A DNA stretch of 64,000 nt from Burkholderia sp. BCC0506. Its GTDB lineage: Bacteria > Pseudomonadota > Gammaproteobacteria > Burkholderiales > Burkholderiaceae. Below are positions 53,220 to 61,800 of the stretch, one piece after another. The stretch spans positions 372,001 to 436,000 of the forward strand of contig NZ_CADFEN010000002.1 in assembly GCF_902833145.1 (NCBI RefSeq), written 5' to 3'. Positions within the stretch are counted from its first letter, which is position 1. Each line of letters begins with the position of its first letter. The notes under the pieces were generated by a model. It did no database searches, had not been told where the DNA came from, and was given only the letters and a program-made list of their open reading frames with translations. The position numbers and the translations under genes were made by a program.

Positions 53220-54284
53220 ATGAGCACCACGGCTTCACACAACGTCCAGTCGATCTGGTACACGCGCTGTCCGGTGCCGACACCGCTCGGTATCGCCGCG
53301 CATCTCGGCTGGCTGGATCACGAATTCGCCGGCGACGGCATCACCGTGCGCGCGCTGCAGGAAAGCCAGCACGCGGCACTGCATCACGCGCACGTCGACC
53401 ATTCGCTCGACAACGCGTTCCGCCAGGGCGGCAGCATTCCGGCGCTGTGGGCACGCGCGTCCGGTGCCGACACGCGCGTGATCGCGCTGACCTGGGTCGA
53501 CGAGGCGCAGGCGATCGTCGCGTTGCCGGAAGCCGGCCTCGCGCGACCGAAGGATCTGCGCGGGCGCCGCATCGGCCTGCCGCGCCGCGACGGCGAGCGG
53601 ATCGACATCTTCCGCGCGGCGGCACTGCGCGGCTTCGTGAGCGCGCTGTCGCTCGACGGGCTTGGCCCCGGCGACGTCGAATGGGTCGACGTACCGGCAT
53701 CGAACCTGCGCGCGCCGGTGGCGACGCCCGCGACTCGCGACGCGGCGTTCAGTCATCCGGCGAGCCTGTCGAGCCGGCGGCTCTATGCGGCCGAGGCGGC
53801 CGCGCTGGTGCGCGGCGACGTCGACGCGATCTACGTGAAGGGTTCGCTCGGGCTCGAAACCGCGCACCTGATCGGCGCGCAGCCGGTGGTCGACATCGGC
53901 TTTCATCCCGATCCGCAGATCCGCATCAACAACGGCTCGCCGCGCCCGCTGACCGTCAATGCGTCGACGCTGGAGCGCCACCCCGATATCGTCAGCCGCT
54001 TTCTCGCGCGCGTGACCGACGTCGAAGGGTGGGCGCGCGAGCACGAGCACGAAGTGCTCGGCTATCTCGGCCGCGAGACGGGCTCGGGCCACGACTGGCT
54101 GCGGCTCGCATACGGCGCGGACGTCCACCGGCGGCTGCGCACGGATCTCGACGAAGCGTCGATCGCCGCGCTCGACGATTTCAAGCGCTTCCTGGTCGAC
54201 TGGCGGTTCCTGCCCGCCGACTTCGACGTGCGCGCATGGATCGACCGGCGCGCGCTCGACGGCATCGCGACGCTGTCGCGGTGA
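53220..54284 (+). CDS. DszB-like putative sulfinate desulfinase (paralogue 2)
   Basis: A 354-residue cytosolic protein, close to paralogue 1. It keeps the DszB catalytic set: Cys17 in YTRCPVPTPLGIAA, His58 and Arg68 in HVDHSLDNAFRQGGSIP (10 residues apart as in DszB), and LRGRRIGLPRRDG. The middle has DVDAIYVKGSLGLETAHL. No signal peptide or membrane segment is present. It follows exbD by 35 nt, and its stop overlaps the MFS start (GTGA), so it is translated with the transporter. The presence of two full-set paralogues in one operon suggests two substrates or two steps. Confidence 0.85.
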   Translation: MSTTASHNVQSIWYTRCPVPTPLGIAAHLGWLDHEFAGDGITVRALQESQHAALHHAHVDHSLDNAFRQGGSIPALWARASGADTRVIALTWVDEAQAIVALPEAGLARPKDLRGRRIGLPRRDGERIDIFRAAALRGFVSALSLDGLGPGDVEWVDVPASNLRAPVATPATRDAAFSHPASLSSRRLYAAEAAALVRGDVDAIYVKGSLGLETAHLIGAQPVVDIGFHPDPQIRINNGSPRPLTVNASTLERHPDIVSRFLARVTDVEGWAREHEHEVLGYLGRETGSGHDWLRLAYGADVHRRLRTDLDEASIAALDDFKRFLVDWRFLPADFDVRAWIDRRALDGIATLSR

Positions 54285-55498
54285 GCACGCCGGCACGCGT
54301 CGCCGACGCATGGCGGCGCGAGCGCTTTACCGGCGGCTTCATGCTGCTCGCGCTCGCGAGCGGCACGACGATCAGCATGGCGCAGCTCGCGACGACGCTG
54401 TATGCGCTGGCGCTCGGCGTCGACGACGCACGGCTCGGCATCATCGCCGCGATGGAGCCGCTCGGCATCGCGCTGATGACATTGCCGGCCGGGCTGCTGG
54501 TCGCGCGCTACGGTGCACGGCGCGTGTACTTCGCCGCGAGCATGGGGCCGATGCTGCTCAATCTCGTCGTGCCGTTCACCGGCGCATGGCCGCTGATCGC
54601 ACTCACGCAGGGGCTGATCGGGCTGTGCATCCCGTTCCGGATCGTGTCGATCAACGGCGTGTTTCTCGCGCGGCTCGCGCAGATCGGCCTCGCCCGCGCG
54701 GGCTGGTATCGCGCGGCGATGTCGGTCGGAACGGGGATGGCCGGGCCGTGGCTGGCGAGCTGGCTGATCGGCACGCACGGTGCGGCCGCGACGTTCTGCG
54801 CGGCATCGGCGAGTTTCGCGGGCATGGCGCTGTTCAGCCGCGTGTTGCTCGGCGAGGCGGCACCACCGTCGCGCGGCGCGTCACGTCGAACCGGCGGCCT
54901 GCGCGCGCTGTTCGCGCTCGCGTGGAGCCGCGACATCCGCGAGCAGCTCGTCGTGGAAGCGGTGAACAGCGCGACGCGCGCGCTCGTCGGCACCTATACG
55001 GTGGTGCTCGCGATCCAGTCGCTCGGCCTCACGCAGACGCGTGCCGTCGCACTGCTGACGTTGCAGGGCGCGGTCGCGGTGATCGCGCTGTTCGGGCTCG
55101 GGCACGTCGCGCAGCGAATGACGGAACGCCGTTGCCATGCACTGAGCGTCGCGGGCGGCGTGACCGGGCTGCTCGCGCTCGGCCTCGGGCGCGATGCTTG
55201 GATCGTCGGCGCGGGGCTCGCCGCGCTGTGCGCCGGCTCGTCGCTGCTGCATCTCGTCAACATGCAGCATCTCGGCCGTCATCCGGCCGACAAGAGCCAG
55301 GTATCGAGCCTCTACAACCTCGCGTCGATGACCGGCGCGTTCTGCGGCCCGCTGGTCGGCAGCGCGCTCGCGCCGCTCGTCGGGTTGCGGGCCGTGTTTC
55401 TGTGCTGGCTGCCGGTCGTCGTGCTGGTCGCGCTCGCGCTGCGGCTCGCACACGGGCGTCGCGGCGCGACGCAAGCGCTGCCTGCGAAGCCATCCTGA
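54281..55498 (+). CDS. MFS transporter
   Basis: A 405-residue major facilitator protein with about 12 hydrophobic helices (for example FMLLALASGTTISMAQLATT, GIALMTLPAGLLVARYGARR with the MFS loop motif, and FCGPLVGSALAPLVGL). GTG 54281 overlaps the stop of the DszB-like gene by 4 nt and is the only start compatible with the homology. It could import the organosulfur substrate or export a product. No drug-resistance signature is evident. It is the last gene of the operon that starts at 48902. Confidence 0.88.
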   Translation: MSTPARVADAWRRERFTGGFMLLALASGTTISMAQLATTLYALALGVDDARLGIIAAMEPLGIALMTLPAGLLVARYGARRVYFAASMGPMLLNLVVPFTGAWPLIALTQGLIGLCIPFRIVSINGVFLARLAQIGLARAGWYRAAMSVGTGMAGPWLASWLIGTHGAAATFCAASASFAGMALFSRVLLGEAAPPSRGASRRTGGLRALFALAWSRDIREQLVVEAVNSATRALVGTYTVVLAIQSLGLTQTRAVALLTLQGAVAVIALFGLGHVAQRMTERRCHALSVAGGVTGLLALGLGRDAWIVGAGLAALCAGSSLLHLVNMQHLGRHPADKSQVSSLYNLASMTGAFCGPLVGSALAPLVGLRAVFLCWLPVVVLVALALRLAHGRRGATQALPAKPS

Positions 55499-55517
55499 CG
55501 AATTCGGCATCGTGCGG

Positions 55518-55533
55518 TGTTGCGTGACCAGCA
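55518..55533. promoter_or_regulatory. Activator site, degenerate (site 4)
   Basis: TGTTGC-GTGA-CCAGCA matches site 2 at 14 of 16 positions, with the left arm and spacer identical. It lies about 85 nt upstream of the sigma-54 promoter of the receptor gene. Confidence 0.6.
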
Positions 55534-55616
55534 ATTTTCCGCTTACACAGATGCGCATGCAGCAACACGGGCGCAGCAGGCCCGCCGCGAGCCCCGTGCG
55601 ACGGGCCTGTCGATGC

Positions 55617-55632
55617 TGGCATCCGAATTGCA
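55617..55632 (+). promoter_or_regulatory. Sigma-54 promoter of the TonB-dependent receptor gene
   Basis: TGGCATCCGAATTGCA has GG and GC 10 nt apart and a perfect TTGCA box. The receptor start codon is at 55694. Confidence 0.78.
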
Positions 55633-55693
55633 TGAGAGAACCCGTGCGTCGCGCACGCACTGCGTTCAACCGATCAAACAGGATGACTCATCG

Positions 55694-58009
55694 ATGTTCA
55701 GGAAAAAACTAATCGTCACCGCGCTGGGGGGACTGCTGACGGGCGGCGCCGTATCGTTGCCCGCATGGGCAGAAGATGGCGCGGCGACGGCGGGGGCGCC
55801 GGACGCGAAGCCGGCGCAACAGGCATCGGACGACGCGGCCGCGGCCGCACCGAAGGCGGTGCGTGCGAACCGCGGCACGGCGGTACGCGAAACGAATCTC
55901 GGCACGGTGACCGTGACGGCGCGCCGGCGCAAGGAACGCATCCAGGACGTGCCGGTCGCGGTCAGCGCGCTGAGCGGCGATGCGATCAAGAACAACGAGC
56001 TGCGCGTGATCAACGACGTGACGAAGTACGTGCCGAACTTCACCGGACAATCGACCGAGGGCCGCGAGCGGCCGCGCTGGTTCCTGCGCGGCGTCGGCAG
56101 CAACGATCCGTCGGACCTGTCGCTGAGCCCGATCGGCGTGTACTTCGACGACGTGTACATCAACAGCGTGTTCGGGCAGGGCTTTCCGCTGTTCGACCTC
56201 GACCACATCGAAGTGCTGCGCGGGCCGCAGGGCACGCTGTGGGGCAAGAATACGGTCGGCGGCGCGCTCAACATCACGTCCCAGAAGCCGACGTTCGACG
56301 TGAGCGGTTACGGCAAGCTCGGCTTCGGTCAGTACAACAGCCGGCTCGCGGAAGCGGCGATCGGCGGGCCGATCGGCAAGAACGACGTGCTGGCCGCGCG
56401 CGTGTCGGTGTATCACGAGAATGCCGACAGCTTCTACACGAACACGGTGCAGCAGGGGCGCTTCGGCGGCTTCCACGACAACGCGGTGCGCTTCCAGGTG
56501 CTCGCCGTGCCCACGGCGGACACCGATTTCCTGTTCAACATCCATGGCCGCAACTACACGGGCGGCGGCAACGCATGGCACGCGGAAGGTGCGGGGCGCG
56601 GTGGCACGAACCAGTTCGGCTTCGTCGGGTCGAGCGATCCGTATACGGTGTCGCTCAATGCGCCGTCGAGCGATCACATCTCGACGTGGGGCACGTCGCT
56701 GACTGCGCACTGGCGCATCAACCCGGCGGTGTCGCTGACGTCGATCACCGCGTTCGAAGGGCTGCACCGCTGGTACCAGGACGACGAGGACTATTCGCCG
56801 GTCGATGCGGCGCGCTCGCACGATCGCCTGTCGAGCCGGCAGTTTTCGCAGGAATTCCGGCTCGAATCGCCGCAGAACGACCGGCTGAGCTGGATCGTCG
56901 GCACGCACCTGTTCACCGAGCAACTGGCCGAGCAGGGCGCCGGCGGCGGGCTGCCGGGCTCGCCGTCGCCCGCGTACTACCATCTGACCGATCTCACGCA
57001 GCACACGCAGAGCGCGGCAATCTTCGGCAGCGTCAAGTACCGCTTCACCGACCGCTTCAACGTGACGGGCGGGCTGCGTTACACGATCGAGCGCAAGACC
57101 ATCAACCTGACCGGGCTGCAGGATACCGGCAACGTGACGTTCAGCGATCCGAACAGCTGGTGGTCGCCGTCGTCGGTGTCGTCGCCGCTCGCGGTCAGCG
57201 CGCGGCAGAACCAGGCCAACACCTGGCGCGCGCCGACCTGGGACCTCACGCCCGAATATGCGCTCAGCAGCAATGTGCGCGCGTATTTCCGCTATGCGCG
57301 CGGCTTCCGTTCGGGCGGCTACAACGGCAACGCCTATACGCAGAGCACGGTGTCGACCGTGTCGCCGGAGTACCTGACCGATTACGAGGTCGGCATCAAG
57401 AGCGAGTGGTTCGACAAGCGGCTGATCGTCAACGCGAGCGTGTTCCACTACGACTATCGCGACATCCAGGTGTTCGCGCTGGCGCCGAACCCGTTCGGCG
57501 GGCCGCCGGTGTCGACGCTGTCGAATGCCGGGCAGGGGCGCGCGGACGGTTTCGAGCTGGAGCTGAAGGCGCAGCCGGTCAACAGCCTGTACCTGTTCGC
57601 GAACCTCGGGATGCTGAACACGCGCTACACGGAATTCCGCAACGTGCCGACGGCCGTTGGCAACTCGTTCGCGCGTTCGCCGCATACGACGCTGAACGCG
57701 GGCTTCGACTATCGCGTGCCGGTGTCGTTCGGCACGCTGACGGCGGGCGGCGACGTGAACTACCGCAGCCGCGAGTACTTCAGCGCGACGCGGCAGACGA
57801 TGCCGCAGCTCTGGCAGGGCGGCTATACGGTGCTGAACGCGCATGTGTCGTACACGACGCCGAACCAGAAGTACATCGTGACCGGCTACGTGACGAACCT
57901 GACGAACAAGGTCTACAAGAAACTCGAGTTGTTGCCGTCGTATGGCGCGTATCCGGTGCTGTATGGCGATCCGCGCACGGTCGGGATCACGCTGACCGCG
58001 AAGATCTGA
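55694..58009 (+). CDS. TonB-dependent outer-membrane receptor
   Basis: A 771-residue outer-membrane receptor. Signal peptide at about 1-26 (ending AWAE), then a long Ala-rich linker with the TonB box LGTVTVTARRR (about 74-84). The plug domain follows (IQDVPVAVSALSG, RGVGSNDPS, VLRGPQGTLWGKNTVGGALN), then a 22-strand barrel. The C-terminus ends GITLTAKI with no terminal aromatic, which differs from most barrels. The pattern is of the broad group that imports organic ligands rather than ferric siderophores; the substrate is probably an organosulfur compound given its sigma-54 promoter and neighbours. Start ATG 55694 is placed by the signal peptide; an earlier open frame has no homology. Confidence 0.92.
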   Translation: MFRKKLIVTALGGLLTGGAVSLPAWAEDGAATAGAPDAKPAQQASDDAAAAAPKAVRANRGTAVRETNLGTVTVTARRRKERIQDVPVAVSALSGDAIKNNELRVINDVTKYVPNFTGQSTEGRERPRWFLRGVGSNDPSDLSLSPIGVYFDDVYINSVFGQGFPLFDLDHIEVLRGPQGTLWGKNTVGGALNITSQKPTFDVSGYGKLGFGQYNSRLAEAAIGGPIGKNDVLAARVSVYHENADSFYTNTVQQGRFGGFHDNAVRFQVLAVPTADTDFLFNIHGRNYTGGGNAWHAEGAGRGGTNQFGFVGSSDPYTVSLNAPSSDHISTWGTSLTAHWRINPAVSLTSITAFEGLHRWYQDDEDYSPVDAARSHDRLSSRQFSQEFRLESPQNDRLSWIVGTHLFTEQLAEQGAGGGLPGSPSPAYYHLTDLTQHTQSAAIFGSVKYRFTDRFNVTGGLRYTIERKTINLTGLQDTGNVTFSDPNSWWSPSSVSSPLAVSARQNQANTWRAPTWDLTPEYALSSNVRAYFRYARGFRSGGYNGNAYTQSTVSTVSPEYLTDYEVGIKSEWFDKRLIVNASVFHYDYRDIQVFALAPNPFGGPPVSTLSNAGQGRADGFELELKAQPVNSLYLFANLGMLNTRYTEFRNVPTAVGNSFARSPHTTLNAGFDYRVPVSFGTLTAGGDVNYRSREYFSATRQTMPQLWQGGYTVLNAHVSYTTPNQKYIVTGYVTNLTNKVYKKLELLPSYGAYPVLYGDPRTVGITLTAKI

Positions 58010-58021
58010 CGGCGATGCCTG

Positions 58022-58055
58022 CCGCGGCGCCGGCGCGTCGAGCGCCGGCCCGCGG
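58022..58055. terminator. Convergent terminator between receptor and dehydrogenase genes
   Basis: GCCGGCGC pairs with GCGCCGGC (58029-58036 with 58042-58049), extended by CCGCGG arms at 58022-58027 and 58050-58055 around a bulged C. It lies 12 nt after the receptor stop and serves both convergent genes. There is no T-run. Confidence 0.6.
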
Positions 58056-58074
58056 CGGGCGGTCCTTGCACGCG

Positions 58075-59094
58075 TCACGACGCGACGCGAATCACCACCT
58101 TGCCGAAGTGCTGCCCCGATTGCAGGTACGCGTACGCTTGCGGCGCTTCGTCGAAGCCGAACACGCGATCGACCACCGGCTTGATCCGTTTCGCGTCGAC
58201 GAGCCGCACGACGTCGTCGAGCATCGCGCGGCTGCCCACCATGAAGCCGTGCAGCCGGCGGAAGCCGCCGATCAACGGCAGCAGCGCGAGTTCCGGCCCG
58301 CCGAAGCTGCTGAGGCCGCCGATGATCGATACGATGCCGCCGATCTTCGTCGCGGCGACCGAGCGCGGCAGCGTATCGCGGCCGCCGACTTCGACGACCA
58401 GATCCGCGCCCGCACCGCCGGTGAGCCGCAGTACCTCGTGTTGCCATTCGGGCGTCGCCCGATAGTTGATCGTTGCGTCCGCACCGAGTGCGCGCGCGCG
58501 TTCGAGCTTCGCGTCGCTCGACGACGTGACGATCATGCGCAATCCGGCGGCCTGCGCGAGCTGCAGCGCGACGATCGACACACCGCCGGTGCCGAGCAGC
58601 ACGACGGTCGCGCCCGGCTCCAGTCCGCCGTCGACGAACAGCGCGTTCCACGCGGTGATGCCCGCGCACGACAGCGTCGCCGCTTCGTCGTAGTCGAGAT
58701 GCGCGGGAATCGCGACCAGCGCGGTTTCGTCGGACACGAAGCGTTCGGCGAGCACGCCGTCGAATTGCGCGCCGGGCGACCCCGCGACTTTCTGCGGCGT
58801 CGGCGGCCCGTCGATCCAGCGCGGGAAGTAGGTGTTGATCACACGATCGCCCGGCTTGAAGCGCGTGACGTCGCGGCCGGTCTCGACGACTTCGCCGGCG
58901 CCGTCGGCGACCGGGATCAGCGCGTCCTTGCCGATGCCGAGATAGTCGCCGCGCGCGAACATCAGGTCGCGATAGTTCAGCGCGGCGGAGTGGATCCTGA
59001 CGACGACGTCGGTCGGCCCGACCGGGCGCAGCGTTGCGTCGATGCGCCGGAGCTCGGTAATGCCGTCCCCCGGTTTGATTTGCCATGCATGCAT
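58075..59094 (-). CDS. NAD(P)-dependent quinone-oxidoreductase/alcohol-dehydrogenase family protein
   Basis: A 339-residue medium-chain dehydrogenase/reductase of the zinc-free quinone oxidoreductase group. Features are VRIHSAALNYRDLM (GroES-like domain), VADGAGEVVETG, the Rossmann loop VLLGTGGVSIVALQLAQAAG and VVEVGGRDTLP. Zinc ligands of alcohol dehydrogenases are not present. The substrate is unknown. It is divergent from the LysR gene starting at 59231, which probably regulates it. The intervening 136 nt hold an AT-rich patch (ACTATCATAGTG at about 59121) that may be an operator. Confidence 0.9.
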   Translation of the reverse strand: MHAWQIKPGDGITELRRIDATLRPVGPTDVVVRIHSAALNYRDLMFARGDYLGIGKDALIPVADGAGEVVETGRDVTRFKPGDRVINTYFPRWIDGPPTPQKVAGSPGAQFDGVLAERFVSDETALVAIPAHLDYDEAATLSCAGITAWNALFVDGGLEPGATVVLLGTGGVSIVALQLAQAAGLRMIVTSSSDAKLERARALGADATINYRATPEWQHEVLRLTGGAGADLVVEVGGRDTLPRSVAATKIGGIVSIIGGLSSFGGPELALLPLIGGFRRLHGFMVGSRAMLDDVVRLVDAKRIKPVVDRVFGFDEAPQAYAYLQSGQHFGKVVIRVAS

Positions 59095-59230
59095 GTCGAC
59101 TCCTTTTCGAGATAGTCAGGACTATCATAGTGTCGCGCACGGGGACGCATTGGTGAGAATTCGGCCAACGATTGTCGCCGGTATGGAAACAAATCGGTCA
59201 TCTCATTGCATCGGAGCGGAGCGGAACGGC

Positions 59231-60160
59231 ATGGACGAACGGCTGAGAGGCGTCGCCGAATTTGTCGACGTGGTGGAATCGGGCAGCTTCGCCGCGGCGG
59301 CGCTGCGCCTCGGCATGACGCGCTCGGCCGTCGCGAAGATCGTCGCGCGGCTCGAACAGCGTCTCGGCGCGCGGCTGCTGCAACGCACGACACGCCAGCT
59401 CGGCCTGACCGACGAAGGGCTCGTCTATTACGAGCAGTGCCGGCGGCTGCTGGCCGAACTCGGCGAGACGGAGGCCGCGCTCGACGCGGGCCGCCGCGAG
59501 CCGGCCGGGCGCGTGCGCATCAGCGTGCCCGTGCTGTTCGGGCGGCAGTGCGTGGCGCCCGTCGTGCGGCGTCTCGTCGAGCGCCATCCGCGGCTCGAAA
59601 TCGACATATCGTTCAGCGATCGCGTGGCCGATCTCGTCAACGACGGTTTCGACCTGGCGGTGCGCATCGGCGAGCTGGCCGACACGCACGCGCTGGTCGG
59701 CCGGAAGTTGGGCGTGCAGCGCATGGGCATCTGCGCGTCGCCCGCGTATCTCGCGCGGCACGGCCGGCCGTCGGGGCTCGACGAGCTCGCGTCGCACGTC
59801 GGCATCGCGTATTCGCGCGGCGGACAGCCGACGCCGTGGCGGGTCATCGGCGCCGACGGCGCGGTGCACGACCATCGCGCGGCCGGCCGCCTGCGGTTCG
59901 ACGACCTGCAGGCGATCGCCGACGCGGCCGCCGCCGGCGCGGGCCTCGCATGGCTGCCGTGCTGGCTGATGGCGCCGTACGTGCGCGACGGCCGCCTCGC
60001 GCTCGTGATGGACAGCGACAGCGTGTCGGGCGCCGAGGTGTTCGCGGTGCGGCCGGCGGCGCGTCACGTGCCGTCGAAGGTGCGTGTGGTCGTCGATGCG
60101 CTGGTCGACGAGATTCCGCACTTGCTGGCGTCGGACGACGCGAACGGCGAGCGCGGATGA
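59231..60160 (+). CDS. LysR family regulator (CrgA/aromatic-type)
   Basis: A 309-residue LysR regulator. The helix-turn-helix is in AALRLGMTRSAVAKIVARLE, followed by LLQRTTRQLGLTDEG. The effector domain shows DISFSDRVADLVNDGFDLAV, the classical pattern of the large CrgA/YafC subgroup that controls adjacent oxidoreductases. ATG 59231 is preceded by GGAGCGGA; an earlier ATG at 59183 is open, but the family homology starts at residue 3 of the chosen version. Divergent from the dehydrogenase gene. Confidence 0.92.
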   Translation: MDERLRGVAEFVDVVESGSFAAAALRLGMTRSAVAKIVARLEQRLGARLLQRTTRQLGLTDEGLVYYEQCRRLLAELGETEAALDAGRREPAGRVRISVPVLFGRQCVAPVVRRLVERHPRLEIDISFSDRVADLVNDGFDLAVRIGELADTHALVGRKLGVQRMGICASPAYLARHGRPSGLDELASHVGIAYSRGGQPTPWRVIGADGAVHDHRAAGRLRFDDLQAIADAAAAGAGLAWLPCWLMAPYVRDGRLALVMDSDSVSGAEVFAVRPAARHVPSKVRVVVDALVDEIPHLLASDDANGERG

Positions 60161-60331
60161 CGGCGACCGATTCTCCGATGACGACGCCATGACCCGGCTA
60201 CCTGCGCATCGCGCCCGAGCGCGTCTCACATATCGAGAAGGCATCCCGGTAATTGACGCGAATTTCACGCGGCTCCTAGACTGGCCTGCATGACGCCGCG
60301 CCTTGCGCGAGACGATCCGGGAGACATGCCG

Positions 60332-61639
60332 ATGACCGCCACCGCCCCGCAGTTGCATGCCGCGACGATGCGGCGCCTGAACCTGCGCCTGATTCCGTTC
60401 CTGATGCTGCTGTACCTCGTTGCGTACATCGACCGCTCGAACATCTCGGTCGCGGCACTGCAGATGAATGCCGACCTCGGCCTCAGCGCCGAGATGTACG
60501 GCCTCGGCGCGGGGCTGTTCTACGTGACCTACATCCTGTTCGAAGTGCCGAGCAACCTGTTCCTCGCGCGCGTCGGTGCACGCCGCTGGATCGCGCGGAT
60601 CATGATCACGTGGGGCATCGTCGCGGCCGCGATGAGCGCGGTGCAGACGCCGGGCCAGCTCTATGCGATGCGCCTGCTGCTCGGCGCGGCCGAAGCCGGC
60701 TTCACGCCGGGCATCATCTACTACCTGTCCGCGTGGTATCCGCAGAGCGATCGGGCGCGTGCGATGTCGTTCTTCTATATCGGTGCGACGCTCGCGTCGG
60801 TGATCGGGTTGCCGCTGTCCGGTGCGCTGCTGAACCTGAACGGCGTGCTCGGCGTCGAAGGCTGGCGCTGGCTGTTCCTGCTCGAAGGCGTGCCCGCGCT
60901 GCTGCTCGGGTTCGTCGTGCTGCGCCGCCTGCCCGATACGCCGGCGCACGCGCGCTGGCTGCCGGCCGACGAGCGGGCGTGGCTCGAAGCGACGCTGCGC
61001 GAGGGTGCGCCGCGCGAGCATCTGTCGCACGGCGTCGCATTGCGGCGTGCGTTCGGCGACGGCAAGGTCTGGGCGCTCGCCGCATTCTGGCTGCTGCAGG
61101 CGTTCGGCACGATCGGCCTCACGTTGTTTCTGCCGCTGCTCGTGAAGAGCCTGTCGGGGCAGTCGAGCTTCGCGGTCGGCAGCTTGTCCGCGCTGCCGTT
61201 CCTGTTCGCATGCGTTGCGATGTACCTGAACGGCCGGCATTCGGATCTCGGCGGCGAACGCGCGTTGCATCTCGGCGTGCCGATGCTGCTGGCCGGTGCG
61301 TTGCTGGTTGCGGCGATCTATACGCCGGTGCGGCCTGTCGCGTACGCGCTGCTGGTGCTCGCGGTCGGCTTCAACTGGGCTGCGACGCCGGTGTTCTGGG
61401 CCGTGACGACCGAGTACGTGTCGGGGCTCACGGCGGCCGCGTCGATCGCGCTGATCAACGCGGTCGCGAACATCGCGGGGCTCGCGCTGCCGCCGGTGAT
61501 GGGGCGGATCAAGGACGTCACGCATTCGTACGATCTCGCGCTGCTGCTCGTCGCGGCCGCGTTGCTGGCGGGCGGCGTGCTTGCGTTGCGGATCGCGTCG
61601 CGGCGCGCGATGCCGGTGGCGGCGGGGCGGGTGGGGTGA
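60332..61639 (+). CDS. MFS transporter, anion:cation symporter family
   Basis: A 435-residue transporter with 12 helices, of the ACS family (phthalate, tartrate, glucarate and related acids). Signatures are LRLIPFLMLLYLVAYIDRSN, GLGAGLFYVTYILFEVPSN, GAAEAGFTPGIIYYLSAWYP and VLFLPLL-like helices in the second half. ATG 60332 has GGGAG 9 nt upstream; starts at 60290 and 60326 are also in frame. It follows the LysR gene on the same strand by 171 nt. The substrate is probably a carboxylic acid, inferred from the family only. Confidence 0.88.
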   Translation: MTATAPQLHAATMRRLNLRLIPFLMLLYLVAYIDRSNISVAALQMNADLGLSAEMYGLGAGLFYVTYILFEVPSNLFLARVGARRWIARIMITWGIVAAAMSAVQTPGQLYAMRLLLGAAEAGFTPGIIYYLSAWYPQSDRARAMSFFYIGATLASVIGLPLSGALLNLNGVLGVEGWRWLFLLEGVPALLLGFVVLRRLPDTPAHARWLPADERAWLEATLREGAPREHLSHGVALRRAFGDGKVWALAAFWLLQAFGTIGLTLFLPLLVKSLSGQSSFAVGSLSALPFLFACVAMYLNGRHSDLGGERALHLGVPMLLAGALLVAAIYTPVRPVAYALLVLAVGFNWAATPVFWAVTTEYVSGLTAAASIALINAVANIAGLALPPVMGRIKDVTHSYDLALLLVAAALLAGGVLALRIASRRAMPVAAGRVG

Positions 61640-61800
61640 GCGACTGGCGAGCGTGAGGGTGACGCATCGAACGCGACGAGAAGGCATCGACCGTACGCGT
61701 TTCTCATCGCTGCGGCACAATCGGGCGGAGCACGCGCGCGCCGGGTGACCACAAGGCGCGTTGCGCCATTTCCTCCGGATTCCTTCCCAAGGGCACGCCT

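Noticed and set aside
55709-59140. 1143-codon open frame on the minus strand across the TonB receptor gene
   Set aside because: It is the antisense of a GC-rich gene, Arg-rich throughout, with no domain pattern; the receptor and dehydrogenase explain the sequence.
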